Positions 6,703 through 14,534 of a stretch of DNA of 24,358 nt are shown piece by piece (positions within the stretch are counted from its first letter, which is position 1; every line of letters starts with the position of its first letter). The notes beneath the pieces are model-generated. The model was not told the origin of the DNA and did no database searches. It worked only from the letters and a program-made list of their open reading frames with translations. The translations under genes were made by a program, and so were the position numbers. The DNA comes from CBDUBH01 sp965365345 (GTDB taxonomy: Bacteria > Bacteroidota > Ignavibacteria > Ignavibacteriales > SURF-24): contig CBDUBH010000052.1 in NCBI GenBank assembly GCA_965365345.1, positions 1 through 24,358 on the forward strand, in the 5' to 3' direction.

Positions 6703-8391
6703 ATGAAATTAAGCAAATCGTTTATCCCTACTTTAAAAGAAGTTCCGAATGAAGCCGTAATTCCAAGTCACGTTTTAATGCTGCGCACCGGAATGGTTCG
6801 CATGCTTTCTGCGGGAATTTATTCATTTTTGCCTTTGGGCTATAAAGTTGTAAAAAAAGTTAGTGAAATTATTCGTGAAGAAATGGATGCGATCGGCGGA
6901 CAGGAATTTCACTTACCTGCTTTGAATCCGCGCGAAATTTGGGAAGAAACAAATCGCGTTGAAGCTTTTGGCGATACAATGTTTCATTTGAAAAACCGTG
7001 ATTATGTTTTGGCTCCCACTCATGAAGAAATTATGACCTTCCACGCAAAAGGAGTTGTGAAATCTTATAAAGATATGCCGCAAATCTGGTATCAGATTCA
7101 AACCAAATTCAGAAATGAACCGAGACCGAAAAGCGGTGTAATTCGCGGAAGACAATTTTTAATGAAAGATGCTTATTCTTTCGATACTTCTTTTGAAAAT
7201 CTGGATAAATCTTATGAGTTGCACGATAAAGCATACAGAAAAATTTTCGACCGCTGCGGATTAAAATATTTTGTTGTAGGCGCATCAAGCGGGGCAATGG
7301 GTGGAAGCAGATCAGAAGAATTTATGGTGAAATCCGAAGCCGGCGAAGATACAGTTGCTTACTGCGAACATTGCGGTTATGCTGCAAATGTTGAAGTTGC
7401 GGCATCAATTGTTGAAGGCGCGCCGCGTTACGACAAAAGCGAAGAGATAAAAGAAATTTTTACTCCGAATGTAAAATCAATTGATGAACTTTGCGAGTTT
7501 TTAAAAATTAATGAAACTCAGTGCGCAAAATCAAGAATTTACATTCACGAAGATAAACCCATTTTAATTTTAATGCTCGGAAATGATGAAGTAAATGAAA
7601 ACAAATTAAATTCTGCTTTGCCCGGAAATTTACGTCCCGGACATCCTGATGAATTAAAAGAAATTACCGGAGCCGATGCCGGTTCAATTGGACCAATCGG
7701 ATTTAAAGGAAGAATTATTGCAGATAACAGATTAAAAGATGCAAACGAACTTTTCAGCGGTGCAAATAAAAATGATTTTCACATAGGTGGAATTGATTTA
7801 AAACGCGATGCTGCAAATATTGAATATTTCGATTTACGCACTGCAAAATCAGGTGAAACCTGTACAAAATGCGGCGAAAAATTAGATGTTTTCAAAGCGA
7901 TTGAACTCGGACATATTTTCAAACTCGGCACAAAATATTCAGAATCAATGGGCGCAAATTTCCTTGATGAAAACGGAAAAGCTCATCCGATTGTTATGGG
8001 AAGTTACGGAATCGGCGTTGAACGCGTAATTGCATGCTACATTGAACAAAGTTACGATGAAAAAGGAATTATTTGGGAAAATCATCTTGCTCCGTATCAA
8101 ATTCATTTGATCGCATTGAATATGAAAAAGCAGGAAATAATTGACTCTTCGGAAAAATTGTATAATGAATTAAAATCAAAAGGTTACGAAGTTTTATTTG
8201 ATGATAGAGTTGATGCGCAAGCTGGATTCAAATTTAATGATGCAGATCTTTTAGGAATGCCGGTTCAAATTGTTGTAGGCGAAAAAAATCTGAAAGAAAA
8301 TTCAGTTGAAATTAAGATAAGAAAATCCGGCGAAAAAATTAAAGTAAATTTTGATGAATTATTTGGAAAATTAGGAGAAATATTTCTATAA
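6703..8391 (+). CDS. proS: Prolyl-tRNA synthetase (bacterial type with editing domain)
   Basis: A 562-aa class II synthetase that charges tRNA-Pro; E. coli ProS is 572 aa. Order: motif 1 region around PALNP (72-76); APTHEE loop (104-109); motif 2, FRNEPRPKSGVIRGRQFLMK (136-155); the inserted YbaK-like editing domain between about residues 225 and 395, with GSIGPIG (327-333); motif 3, MGSYGIGVERVIA (432-444); and an anticodon-binding domain from about 465 (YQIHLIALN). Cys pairs at C221/C224 and C387/C390 flank the insertion, as often seen in bacterial-type ProS. The editing domain implies hydrolysis of Ala-tRNA-Pro. No strong ribosome site precedes the ATG, but family alignment (MKLSKSFIPTLKEVP) supports it. 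The deacetylase gene starts 49 nt later. Confidence 0.97.
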   Translation: MKLSKSFIPTLKEVPNEAVIPSHVLMLRTGMVRMLSAGIYSFLPLGYKVVKKVSEIIREEMDAIGGQEFHLPALNPREIWEETNRVEAFGDTMFHLKNRDYVLAPTHEEIMTFHAKGVVKSYKDMPQIWYQIQTKFRNEPRPKSGVIRGRQFLMKDAYSFDTSFENLDKSYELHDKAYRKIFDRCGLKYFVVGASSGAMGGSRSEEFMVKSEAGEDTVAYCEHCGYAANVEVAASIVEGAPRYDKSEEIKEIFTPNVKSIDELCEFLKINETQCAKSRIYIHEDKPILILMLGNDEVNENKLNSALPGNLRPGHPDELKEITGADAGSIGPIGFKGRIIADNRLKDANELFSGANKNDFHIGGIDLKRDAANIEYFDLRTAKSGETCTKCGEKLDVFKAIELGHIFKLGTKYSESMGANFLDENGKAHPIVMGSYGIGVERVIACYIEQSYDEKGIIWENHLAPYQIHLIALNMKKQEIIDSSEKLYNELKSKGYEVLFDDRVDAQAGFKFNDADLLGMPVQIVVGEKNLKENSVEIKIRKSGEKIKVNFDELFGKLGEIFL

Positions 8392-8440
8392 TTAAATAAA
8401 TAGGATAGCAGGTTGATAATTTAAATATGGAGGGATAAAA

Positions 8441-9139
8441 ATGGATGAATACCATTCTTTAATAAAAAACTTTCTAAATAAAGGTTATCAACTTACTTTC
8501 TATATGCCTTCAATTCCAACTAAGAATGCATTAATTCTTCGTCATGATATTGATTTTGATATTGAGTATGCTTATGAACTATCCAAAGTAGAAGATAGTT
8601 TAGAAGTTAAATCAACTTATTTTTTTTTAATGCGTTCGCATTCCTACAATCTTTTTGAGCCGACAAATTTCAAATTAATTAAATCAATAATTTCCCGCGG
8701 ACATCAAGTAAGTATTCATTTTGATCCAACAATTTACGAAGATATTGAAGCGGGTTTCAGTGAAGAAAAAAAATTGTTTGAAATGATTTTTAATGTTGAA
8801 GTGAAATATATCAGTATCCACAGGCCTTCCGAGTTCTTTTTAAATAATCCCAATGCAATTTGCGGAGTAAATCACACTTACAATCCCATATTTTTTAAGC
8901 AATTAAAATATTTTGCTGATTCGCAAGGAAGTTTTCGTTTCGGGCATCCATTGGAATCTGAAGAATTTCAAAAGAACCAATCCATTCAACTCCTGATTCA
9001 CCCGATCTGGTGGGCAACCAAAAGTATTCATCCTTTGGATAGATTGAATGAATTTTTGAATAATCGAATAGAAAATTTTAAAAATCACATGGCACTAAAT
9101 TGCATTCCGTATAAAAAATATCTGGAAGAATCATCATGA
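8441..9139 (+). CDS. NodB-like polysaccharide deacetylase, cytoplasmic
   Basis: A 232-aa protein with no signal peptide. Motifs of the NodB/carbohydrate esterase 4 fold can be traced in order: RHDID (D36, D38) for catalytic base and metal, GHQVSIHFD (H88, H93) for metal ligands, HRPS (127-130), ADS near 159-161 and the late HPIWW (H187). The spacing is compact and divergent from secreted chitin deacetylases and resembles deacetylases of surface-sugar clusters. It overlaps the next gene by 4 nt (ATGA), so the two are likely translated together. Inference: it deacetylates an N-acetylated sugar intermediate that the formyltransferase then formylates. GGAGGG (8429-8434) is a strong ribosome site, stronger than those of most neighbours. 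It could be cotranscribed with proS; no terminator lies between. Confidence 0.75.
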   Translation: MDEYHSLIKNFLNKGYQLTFYMPSIPTKNALILRHDIDFDIEYAYELSKVEDSLEVKSTYFFLMRSHSYNLFEPTNFKLIKSIISRGHQVSIHFDPTIYEDIEAGFSEEKKLFEMIFNVEVKYISIHRPSEFFLNNPNAICGVNHTYNPIFFKQLKYFADSQGSFRFGHPLESEEFQKNQSIQLLIHPIWWATKSIHPLDRLNEFLNNRIENFKNHMALNCIPYKKYLEESS

Positions 9140-10131
9140 AAAAAATTGCAGTATTCGGATGCAAATCAACAACAATTTTTATAATTGAAGCCATAATAAA
9201 TAAAGGATTGCAAATTGAATATGTTATAACAATTTCCCCGGAAACAGAAGAAAAAAATCAGGTTGCTGATTATGAAAATTTGAAATCCTATTGTGAACTG
9301 CAAAACATAAAATGTTATCAGGCAAAAAATTATAATTTAAAAAGTGAAGAAGATAAAAATTTCTTCATTCAGAATAAGTTAGATATTGGTTTTGTAATGG
9401 GCTGGCAAAGATTAATTCCGAAAGAAATATTGGAAACATTTTCTACCGGTGTTTTTGGAATGCATGGCAGCGCAGATAACCTTCCGATAGGTCGAGGCAG
9501 ATCACCAATGAATTGGGCTTTGATAGAACAGCGGAAACATTTTTTCACCAACATTTTTAAATATGATCCCGGAGTTGATTCCGGCGATATTTTGGATACC
9601 TTTGTTTTTAGCATTCAGCCAACCGATACAAGCGAAACAATGCATTTTAAAAATTCGCTTGCAATGAAAACATTAATAAATAAAAATATTAATAATCTCT
9701 TGAATGGTGAAATATTTTTAAAAAAACAAAAAGATTTAGATCCCACTTATTATCCCAAAAGATCTCCGCAAGATAGTTTAATTGATTGGCAAAAAGATAT
9801 TTTTCAACTTGATGCTTTTATTCGCGCAGTAACTTATCCGTTTAACGGCGCATTTTCTTTTTTAAATGAAAAAAAGCTTACAATCTGGCGGGCCGCAATT
9901 TTTGAAACTGATCTGGTCGATTATGGATTCAGAGAAGTTGAATGGGGAAAAATTGTTGAAGTATTTCCGAATGGCAAATTTTTAATTAATTGCCGCGGCG
10001 GATTATTAATTGTTCATGAATACGAAACCGAATCAGAAATTCAAATAAACAAATTACTTGAATCAAAATTTGAAGATGTTAATCAATTCAAATTAAATAA
10101 ATTCGGTTATCATGATTTAAAACCGGAATAA
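9136..10131 (+). CDS. Formyltransferase-family protein (FMT-like; likely sugar N-formyltransferase)
   Basis: A 331-aa protein. The N-terminal part (1-200) is a formyl-transferase fold: Rossmann-like start MKKIAVFGCKSTT, MGWQRLIPKEIL (88-99), then FGMHGSADNLPIGRGRSPMN (107-126) and GVDSGDIL (146-153). These correspond to the methionyl-tRNA formyltransferase signature. H110 and D148 of the N-H-D catalytic triad are present, but the usual Asn two residues before the His is Gly (G108). The C-terminal part (about 205-325), with IDWQK and AVTYPFNGAFSFL, matches the FMT C-terminal domain. The likely donor is a 10-formyl-folate. Because it is coupled to a NodB-like deacetylase, I infer N-formylation of an amino sugar rather than Met-tRNA. 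The start overlaps the upstream stop, with GGAAG 7 nt before it. Confidence 0.75.
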   Translation: MKKIAVFGCKSTTIFIIEAIINKGLQIEYVITISPETEEKNQVADYENLKSYCELQNIKCYQAKNYNLKSEEDKNFFIQNKLDIGFVMGWQRLIPKEILETFSTGVFGMHGSADNLPIGRGRSPMNWALIEQRKHFFTNIFKYDPGVDSGDILDTFVFSIQPTDTSETMHFKNSLAMKTLINKNINNLLNGEIFLKKQKDLDPTYYPKRSPQDSLIDWQKDIFQLDAFIRAVTYPFNGAFSFLNEKKLTIWRAAIFETDLVDYGFREVEWGKIVEVFPNGKFLINCRGGLLIVHEYETESEIQINKLLESKFEDVNQFKLNKFGYHDLKPE

Positions 10132-10221
10132 GGATTAAACAGATTTTTTATTAATTCTTTTTAATTTATATTGTTAGAAAACAAATGCAAATATAATGTA
10201 ACAATTTTAATAAAATAAAAT

Positions 10222-10292
10222 GTCATTCCGGCCGGCCTGCCGGTAGGCAAGTTTGCCCGCCTTGGCCGAAGCAATTCGGACAGGTCCGGAAT
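10222..10292. repeat. Expanded, GC-rich member of the ATTCCGG repeat family
   Basis: Ends GTCATTCCGG (10222-10231) and TCCGGAAT (10285-10292), as in the short hairpins, but about 55 nt of GC-rich DNA lies between. It holds GGCCGGCC (10230-10237), CCTGCCGGTAGG and a small hairpin CCGAA-GCAA-TTCGG (10266-10279). The base composition contrasts sharply with its flanks. The rest of 10132-10405 is AT-rich with nothing recognised. Confidence 0.6.
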
Positions 10293-10405
10293 AAGATATT
10301 TTATTTTTCAATAAATTCTTAATTCTTAAAATTCTGTATTCATAACTTCTATATTAAAAATTTGATTTTCTTAATTCTTAAATTTTAGATTATACATTAA
10401 AAGAT

Positions 10406-10672
10406 ATGAACGATATTTATATTTACTCGGAAGAAAATCTTCAAAAGCAAATTGAAAACGGGAATTACGAGATCGGGTTTTACAAAGTAAAATTTTACAC
10501 TGATGCAAATAGTGCGCTCGCAACTGAAAAAACAAATTTTCTTTCTGATTTTTATTTGTATCCCAGCGGCGGAACTTTGCGCGATAAAAATATGAACATC
10601 GTTCTTTACAATTCTAAATTTGATACTTACCGCGGATTTATTCCGCCGCACAAAAACCGGCAAAGTTCATGA
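10406..10672 (+). CDS. 88-aa protein of unknown function, coupled to the RsmI-like gene
   Basis: No family recognised. The small soluble protein (MNDIYIYSEENLQKQIENGN...) has no signal peptide, no cysteines and a mixed alpha/beta character. It ends FIPPHKNRQSS. Its stop overlaps the ATG of the methyltransferase (ATGA), which argues that it is a real translated gene and that the two are coupled. An open frame of similar length on the opposite strand is judged a shadow for the same reason. The ribosome site is weak (AAAAGA just upstream). Confidence 0.65.
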   Translation: MNDIYIYSEENLQKQIENGNYEIGFYKVKFYTDANSALATEKTNFLSDFYLYPSGGTLRDKNMNIVLYNSKFDTYRGFIPPHKNRQSS

Positions 10673-11388
10673 TAGGAAAATTGTATCTCGTTCCCACACC
10701 AATCGGAAATTTGGATGATGTAACTTATCGTTCAATCAAAACTCTTGAAGAAGTAAATTTTATAATTTGCGAAGAGTACAAAGAAGCTCGAAGATTTTTA
10801 TCGCATTTCAAAATTGAAAAAGAATTAATTTCTTTAAATGAACATAACGAAAAAGAGATTGCTAACAATATTCTTTTAAAAATTATTAACGGCGAAAATG
10901 CAGCTTTAATTTCAGATTGCGGAACTCCGCTTTTTTCTGATCCCGGACATTTACTCGTTGAAATTTGTATCAGTCAAAACATACAGATCGTGCCATTGCC
11001 CGGCGCAAATTCACTTTTGCCCGCGCTGATTTCAAGCGGATTTGATTTCGAAAAATTTTATTATTACGGCTGGCTTTCGCCTAAAAAAGAAGAACGCCGC
11101 AATGAACTTTTGAAATTGAAAAGCGTAAAAGAAACAATAGTAATTTTAGATACGCCATACAGAATAAAACCTTTGCTTGCAGACGTTTCAAAAATTTTGG
11201 GAAAAGAAACTCAGATCGTTTTAGCTTTTCAACTAACAATGGCAAATGAAAAATTTTTCAGAGGAAGCGTTGAAAAAGTTTTGGAAATTGCAGAAAAGCA
11301 AAATCTTAAAGGCGAATTTGTTTTGATAATTGATAATAAAAAAGAAGGTAAAAATTTAGGATTCAAAGATAGAAAGATTAAAAGATAA
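10669..11388 (+). CDS. RsmI-like tetrapyrrole-methylase-fold SAM methyltransferase
   Basis: A 239-aa protein of the RsmI family, which 2'-O-methylates C1402 of 16S rRNA. Seen: KLYLVPTPIGNLDDVTYRSI (4-23), the SAM loop ISDCGTPLFSDPG (81-93), LPGANSLLPAL (110-120) and YYGWLSPKKEERRNEL (132-147). Differences from typical RsmI: C34-E-E-Y-K where AEDTR is usual, and a length of 239 aa against 286 in E. coli, lacking the small C-terminal extension. It may be the genome's RsmI or a diverged paralogue. The last codons (FKDRKIKR) and the stop fall inside an octamer repeat tract, so the natural C-terminus may have been replaced. It starts inside the stop of the 88-aa gene. Confidence 0.8.
   Translation: MIGKLYLVPTPIGNLDDVTYRSIKTLEEVNFIICEEYKEARRFLSHFKIEKELISLNEHNEKEIANNILLKIINGENAALISDCGTPLFSDPGHLLVEICISQNIQIVPLPGANSLLPALISSGFDFEKFYYYGWLSPKKEERRNELLKLKSVKETIVILDTPYRIKPLLADVSKILGKETQIVLAFQLTMANEKFFRGSVEKVLEIAEKQNLKGEFVLIIDNKKEGKNLGFKDRKIKR
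11364..11387 (+). repeat. Octamer tract overlapping the 3' end of the RsmI-like gene
   Basis: CAAAGATA, GAAAGATT, AAAAGATA in 8-nt register. The third unit supplies the TAA stop (11386-11388). Confidence 0.65.
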
Positions 11389-11399
11389 AAAACTTTGTA

Positions 11400-11425
11400 G
11401 TCATTCCGGCTTGTCCGGAATCCTT
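11400..11425 (+). terminator. ATTCCGG-family hairpin after the RsmI-like gene
   Basis: ATTCCGG (11403-11409), loop CTTGT, CCGGAAT (11415-11421), then CCTTTC. Eleven nucleotides past the stop. The T-run is short. Confidence 0.55.
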
Positions 11426-11476
11426 TCTTCAACACTTATAAATAAATGTTAAAAATCTTACAATAAAAATAAAATC

Positions 11477-11504
11477 GTAGAGACGAGATAAATCTCGTCT
11501 CTGC
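11477..11504. repeat. 28-bp palindrome, copy 3
   Basis: GTAGAGACGAGATA with AATCTCGTCTCTGC: the same as copy 2 apart from changes at two positions (one central, one near the end). Confidence 0.7.
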
Positions 11505-11621
11505 AAAAACATTTAATTTTATTTTGATTATTTAAAAATATAAATGATTTTTACCGAAAAAATTTCACTAATCAAAAATCATTTTCAAACTAATTTTTTT
11601 GAAAATATCTTTCTGCAAATT

Positions 11622-12923
11622 TTACTTCACAAAAATCAATTGGATCAAAATGAAAACCGGTAAAAGCACAATTATCGAAAATTTAAAAACATAACTGAAA
11701 AAATCAGGCATCTTAATATTATTTTCTTCCGCAACCGCTTTAACCATAAAATTCGGACCGTTACCGATATAAGTTAAACTTCCGAAAAATACCGCAGCAA
11801 CTGAAATTGCGCGCATCAATTCATCCGGAATTCCCGCAACCATATTTACAGACTGCTGTCCTAATCCCAACGCAAGCGAATAAAAAGTTACGGCGGTCGG
11901 GGTATTATCTAAAATGCTGCTTAATCCGCCGGTTGCGTAATAAAATTGCCATGCTTCCGTTACGCCCAATGATTTCGCATTAGATTCCAAATATAAAATA
12001 CACGGAACCATTGTAATGAAAATTCCCAAAAACAGATAAGCAACTTCTTCAATCGGATGCCATGTGAAGTTGTTAGATGTTCTCACTAATTTTGTTGTAA
12101 ATAATAGAGAAAGTGCCGCCATTGCAATTATCACTATCTCACGTAAAAATTTAAAAAAATCGTTTTGCTCAATTGCGGGAATGTATTGTTGATTTATAAA
12201 AGCAACCGCAAGTACAACTCCTATTAGCCAAACAAAATTTAATTTTCCTTCAATCTTTATCGGTTTAATATTTGTTTTATCAATTATGATCTTTGTAAGA
12301 TCTTCTTTTTTGTAATAAAATGAATCAACAATAAAATAAATTATCAGCAGTAAAATATTAGTTACAATCCATTGCGGAAAAAGTGAAAAGAACCATGTAA
12401 ATTCAGCACCGCGCAAATACATCATAAATAGCGGCGGATCGCCAAGCGGCGTTAATAATCCTCCGCAATTCGCAACAATTCCAATAAAAAATAATATTGT
12501 ATGAACTTTGAATTGCCGCTGCCGGTTGGTTTGAATTACGGGACGGATCAATAACATTGCCGCGCCGGTTGTTCCCATAAAAGATGCAAGCACGGCGCCA
12601 ATCCCCATGAATAAAGTATTTATTGAAGGTTTTGCTTCAATATCACCGGTCAAATAAATTCCGCCGGTAATTGTAAAAAGCGCGCCGAGTAAAATAATGA
12701 AAGGAACATAATCAAAAATTAAAGTCTCAAAAAGTTCGTGTGTAAATCCCGCAGAAAATAAATAAATGATAACCGGAACACTCAAAACAACGGCAATCAT
12801 TAATTTATTTTTGTTCTTTTCCCAAAAATGATTCCATGCCAAAGGAAAAACCGCAATTGAACCCAACATCAACGCAAAAGGAACCAAACTCCACAAAGGA
12901 ATTTGGCTGTGAACTGCTTCCAT
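11622..12923 (-). CDS. CitMHS_2/NhaE-type sodium:proton antiporter family membrane protein
   Basis: A 433-aa protein with about 11-12 hydrophobic helices. Features of the ion-transporter superfamily to which NhaD/NhaE, ArsB and CitMHS belong: FMGTTGAAMLLIRP, NCGGLLTPLGDPPLFMM, SSILDNTPTAVTF and GSLTYIGNGPNFMV. The two re-entrant half-motifs (TTGAAMLLIRP and DNTPTAVTF) suggest an inverted-repeat fold. The closest named group I can suggest is the putative Na+/H+ antiporter family CitMHS_2; the ion is inferred from family. The start is supported by AGGAAGG 4 nt upstream on the minus strand. It is a single gene, divergent from the DUF4159 gene, with two palindromes in the 300-nt gap between them. 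Confidence 0.85.
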   Translation of the reverse strand: MEAVHSQIPLWSLVPFALMLGSIAVFPLAWNHFWEKNKNKLMIAVVLSVPVIIYLFSAGFTHELFETLIFDYVPFIILLGALFTITGGIYLTGDIEAKPSINTLFMGIGAVLASFMGTTGAAMLLIRPVIQTNRQRQFKVHTILFFIGIVANCGGLLTPLGDPPLFMMYLRGAEFTWFFSLFPQWIVTNILLLIIYFIVDSFYYKKEDLTKIIIDKTNIKPIKIEGKLNFVWLIGVVLAVAFINQQYIPAIEQNDFFKFLREIVIIAMAALSLLFTTKLVRTSNNFTWHPIEEVAYLFLGIFITMVPCILYLESNAKSLGVTEAWQFYYATGGLSSILDNTPTAVTFYSLALGLGQQSVNMVAGIPDELMRAISVAAVFFGSLTYIGNGPNFMVKAVAEENNIKMPDFFSYVFKFSIIVLLPVFILIQLIFVK

Positions 12924-13011
12924 AAACCTTCCTAAAAAGAAATTAAATAAATTGTGAATTAAAATCGGGTAAAACTAAACAATAATTATTTAACTAAAAA
13001 TAGGGGTTAAA

Positions 13012-13042
13012 CCTTAATAATTAAGGCGGCCATGAAATCATG
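13012..13042. promoter_or_regulatory. Pair of palindromes between divergent genes (candidate operator)
   Basis: CCTTAATAATTAAGG (13012-13026, perfect 7-nt arms) is followed 4 nt later by CATGAAATCATG (13031-13042). They sit about 90 nt upstream of the antiporter start and 180 nt upstream of the DUF4159 gene. They are unlike the dispersed repeats. The rest of 12924-13223 holds only a possible -7 box, TAATTTTG at 13186-13193. Confidence 0.35.
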
Positions 13043-13223
13043 AAAATTTTGCAACATTTTGAATTTCGAAGAAATTAATATTCATTTTTATTTTAAAATT
13101 TTTTCAAAGGAACGTTAAATTATTTTTGATGTATAATTTTCTGTTACAATTTTACGTTCTTATTATTTTATTATTTTCGTAAATTTAATTTTGATAAAAG
13201 AAAACCGGAATAAATAAATTTCA

Positions 13224-13877
13224 ATGAATAAAATTTTTATCTTTCTTTTGATTCTTGCCGGAAATATTTTTTCGCAAAATGATGCCGGATTTCAAATAGC
13301 GCGTTTAAAATATGATGGCGGCGGCGATTGGTACAACGATCCTTCTGCCGAAGTTAATCTTTTAAAATTCATTCAATCAAATACAAATATTCCCGTTAAA
13401 CCGGAATATGTTTTTGTTGATCTGAATACCGATAATATTTTTCAATATCCTTTCCTTTTTGTTACCGGACACGGAAATATCGTTTTTACAAATTCACAAG
13501 TGGAAAGATTGCGAAAGTATTTAGAGAACGGCGGATTTCTTTATGTTGATGATGATTATGGTTTAGATAAAGCATTCCGCAGAGAAATGAAAAAGGTTTT
13601 TCCGGATAAAGATTTGGTTGAGTTGCCTTTCAGTTACGGAATTTACAATTGCTTTTATAACTTTCCGCAAGGTCCGCCAAAAATTCATGAACATGACAAA
13701 AATCCGCCGCAAGGATTTGGAATTTTTATTAATGAAAGATTGGCAGTTTATTATACTTTTGAAAGTAATCCGAGTGATGGCTGGGCTGATCCCGATGTTC
13801 ATAATGATCCTAAAATAAAGCGCGAAGAATCATTAAAATTCGGAACAAACATTGTAATTTGGGCGCTTTCCAATTAA
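13224..13877 (+). CDS. DUF4159 (GATase1-like fold) exported protein
   Basis: A 217-aa protein with a signal peptide (MNKIFIFLLILAGNIFS, cleavage before QND). The mature part fits DUF4159: FQIARLKYDGGGDWYNDP, then FLFVTGHGNIVFT, RLRKYLENGGFLYVDDDYG, and a late TFESNPSDGWADPDVHND. The family resembles the glutamine-amidotransferase-like fold but its role is unknown. It is often seen near BatA/MoxR-type gene clusters; none is here. The following lipoprotein starts 30 nt later, so the two are probably cotranscribed and both face the periplasm. The ribosome site is weak. Confidence 0.85.
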   Translation: MNKIFIFLLILAGNIFSQNDAGFQIARLKYDGGGDWYNDPSAEVNLLKFIQSNTNIPVKPEYVFVDLNTDNIFQYPFLFVTGHGNIVFTNSQVERLRKYLENGGFLYVDDDYGLDKAFRREMKKVFPDKDLVELPFSYGIYNCFYNFPQGPPKIHEHDKNPPQGFGIFINERLAVYYTFESNPSDGWADPDVHNDPKIKREESLKFGTNIVIWALSN

Positions 13878-13907
13878 CTGTTTATTTTCAAATTAAATGG
13901 ACACTCA

Positions 13908-14405
13908 ATGAAATATCTTACTTCCGTGCTTTTATTTTTGCTATTTATAAATTTTACGTGCAATGAAAATTCCGTTTCGGAAAATGAGGATAATATCGAA
14001 CCGATAAGATCGGATCTTATTATTAAAAGCGGAGATTCATTTGGCATGTGCGTTGGTTATTGCATTCACGAAATTTCAATAAATCAGACCGAAACAAAAT
14101 TTACGATGAAAAGCCGGAGAGATTCGCTGAATTATCCCGAACAAACTTTTAATACTCAAATTTCTGCAAAACAATGGAATGATTTGTATAATTCGATTGA
14201 TCTTAACGAATTTAAAAAACTTCAGGATGTTTATGGGTGTCCCGATTGTGCTGATGGCGGTGCTGAATGGATCGAAATAATTGATAAAGATTTTACCAAA
14301 AAAGTTTATTTGGAATATGGCGATTCGCTTGCGCCGGTTCAAAATCTTCTTGATCAACTTAGAACGCTTCGCAAAAAATTTAAAGACCGGTTTAACGAGG
14401 AATAA
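13908..14405 (+). CDS. Cysteine-rich putative lipoprotein of unknown function
   Basis: A 165-aa protein with a hydrophobic N-terminus ending INFTC (C18). The lipobox is not canonical (Thr at -1, Asn at -3) but position and context suggest a lipoprotein. The mature part has CVGYC (a C-x3-C) and CPDC (C-x2-C) motifs plus a beta-rich middle and a charged C-terminal helix (LDQLRTLRKKFKDRF). The pattern SGDSFGMCVGYC..EISI resembles the small DUF6438-like group, but I cannot confirm this. The cysteines could be disulfide pairs or a metal site in the periplasm. Likely in one operon with the DUF4159 gene. Confidence 0.7.
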   Translation: MKYLTSVLLFLLFINFTCNENSVSENEDNIEPIRSDLIIKSGDSFGMCVGYCIHEISINQTETKFTMKSRRDSLNYPEQTFNTQISAKQWNDLYNSIDLNEFKKLQDVYGCPDCADGGAEWIEIIDKDFTKKVYLEYGDSLAPVQNLLDQLRTLRKKFKDRFNEE

Positions 14406-14534
14406 TTTATAAGCTGCAAAAAAAAACAAGCAAATAAATTAAAAACTGCTTAAATTATATTTGATGTCTGAATTCGGGAAGATTTCCATTTCAGAATTTT
14501 TTCAACTTTCTCAACTTACTTAAAAGGAAAATTT

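Noticed and set aside
10397..10663. 88-codon open frame on the minus strand opposite the 88-aa plus-strand gene
   Set aside because: The plus-strand gene overlaps the next start by 4 nt (ATGA), a coupling sign the minus frame lacks; the minus product is a low-quality Phe/Ile-rich sequence.
14076..14429. 117-codon minus-strand frame
   Set aside because: Antisense to the Cys-rich lipoprotein; Phe/Ile/Lys-rich as expected for a shadow in AT-rich DNA.
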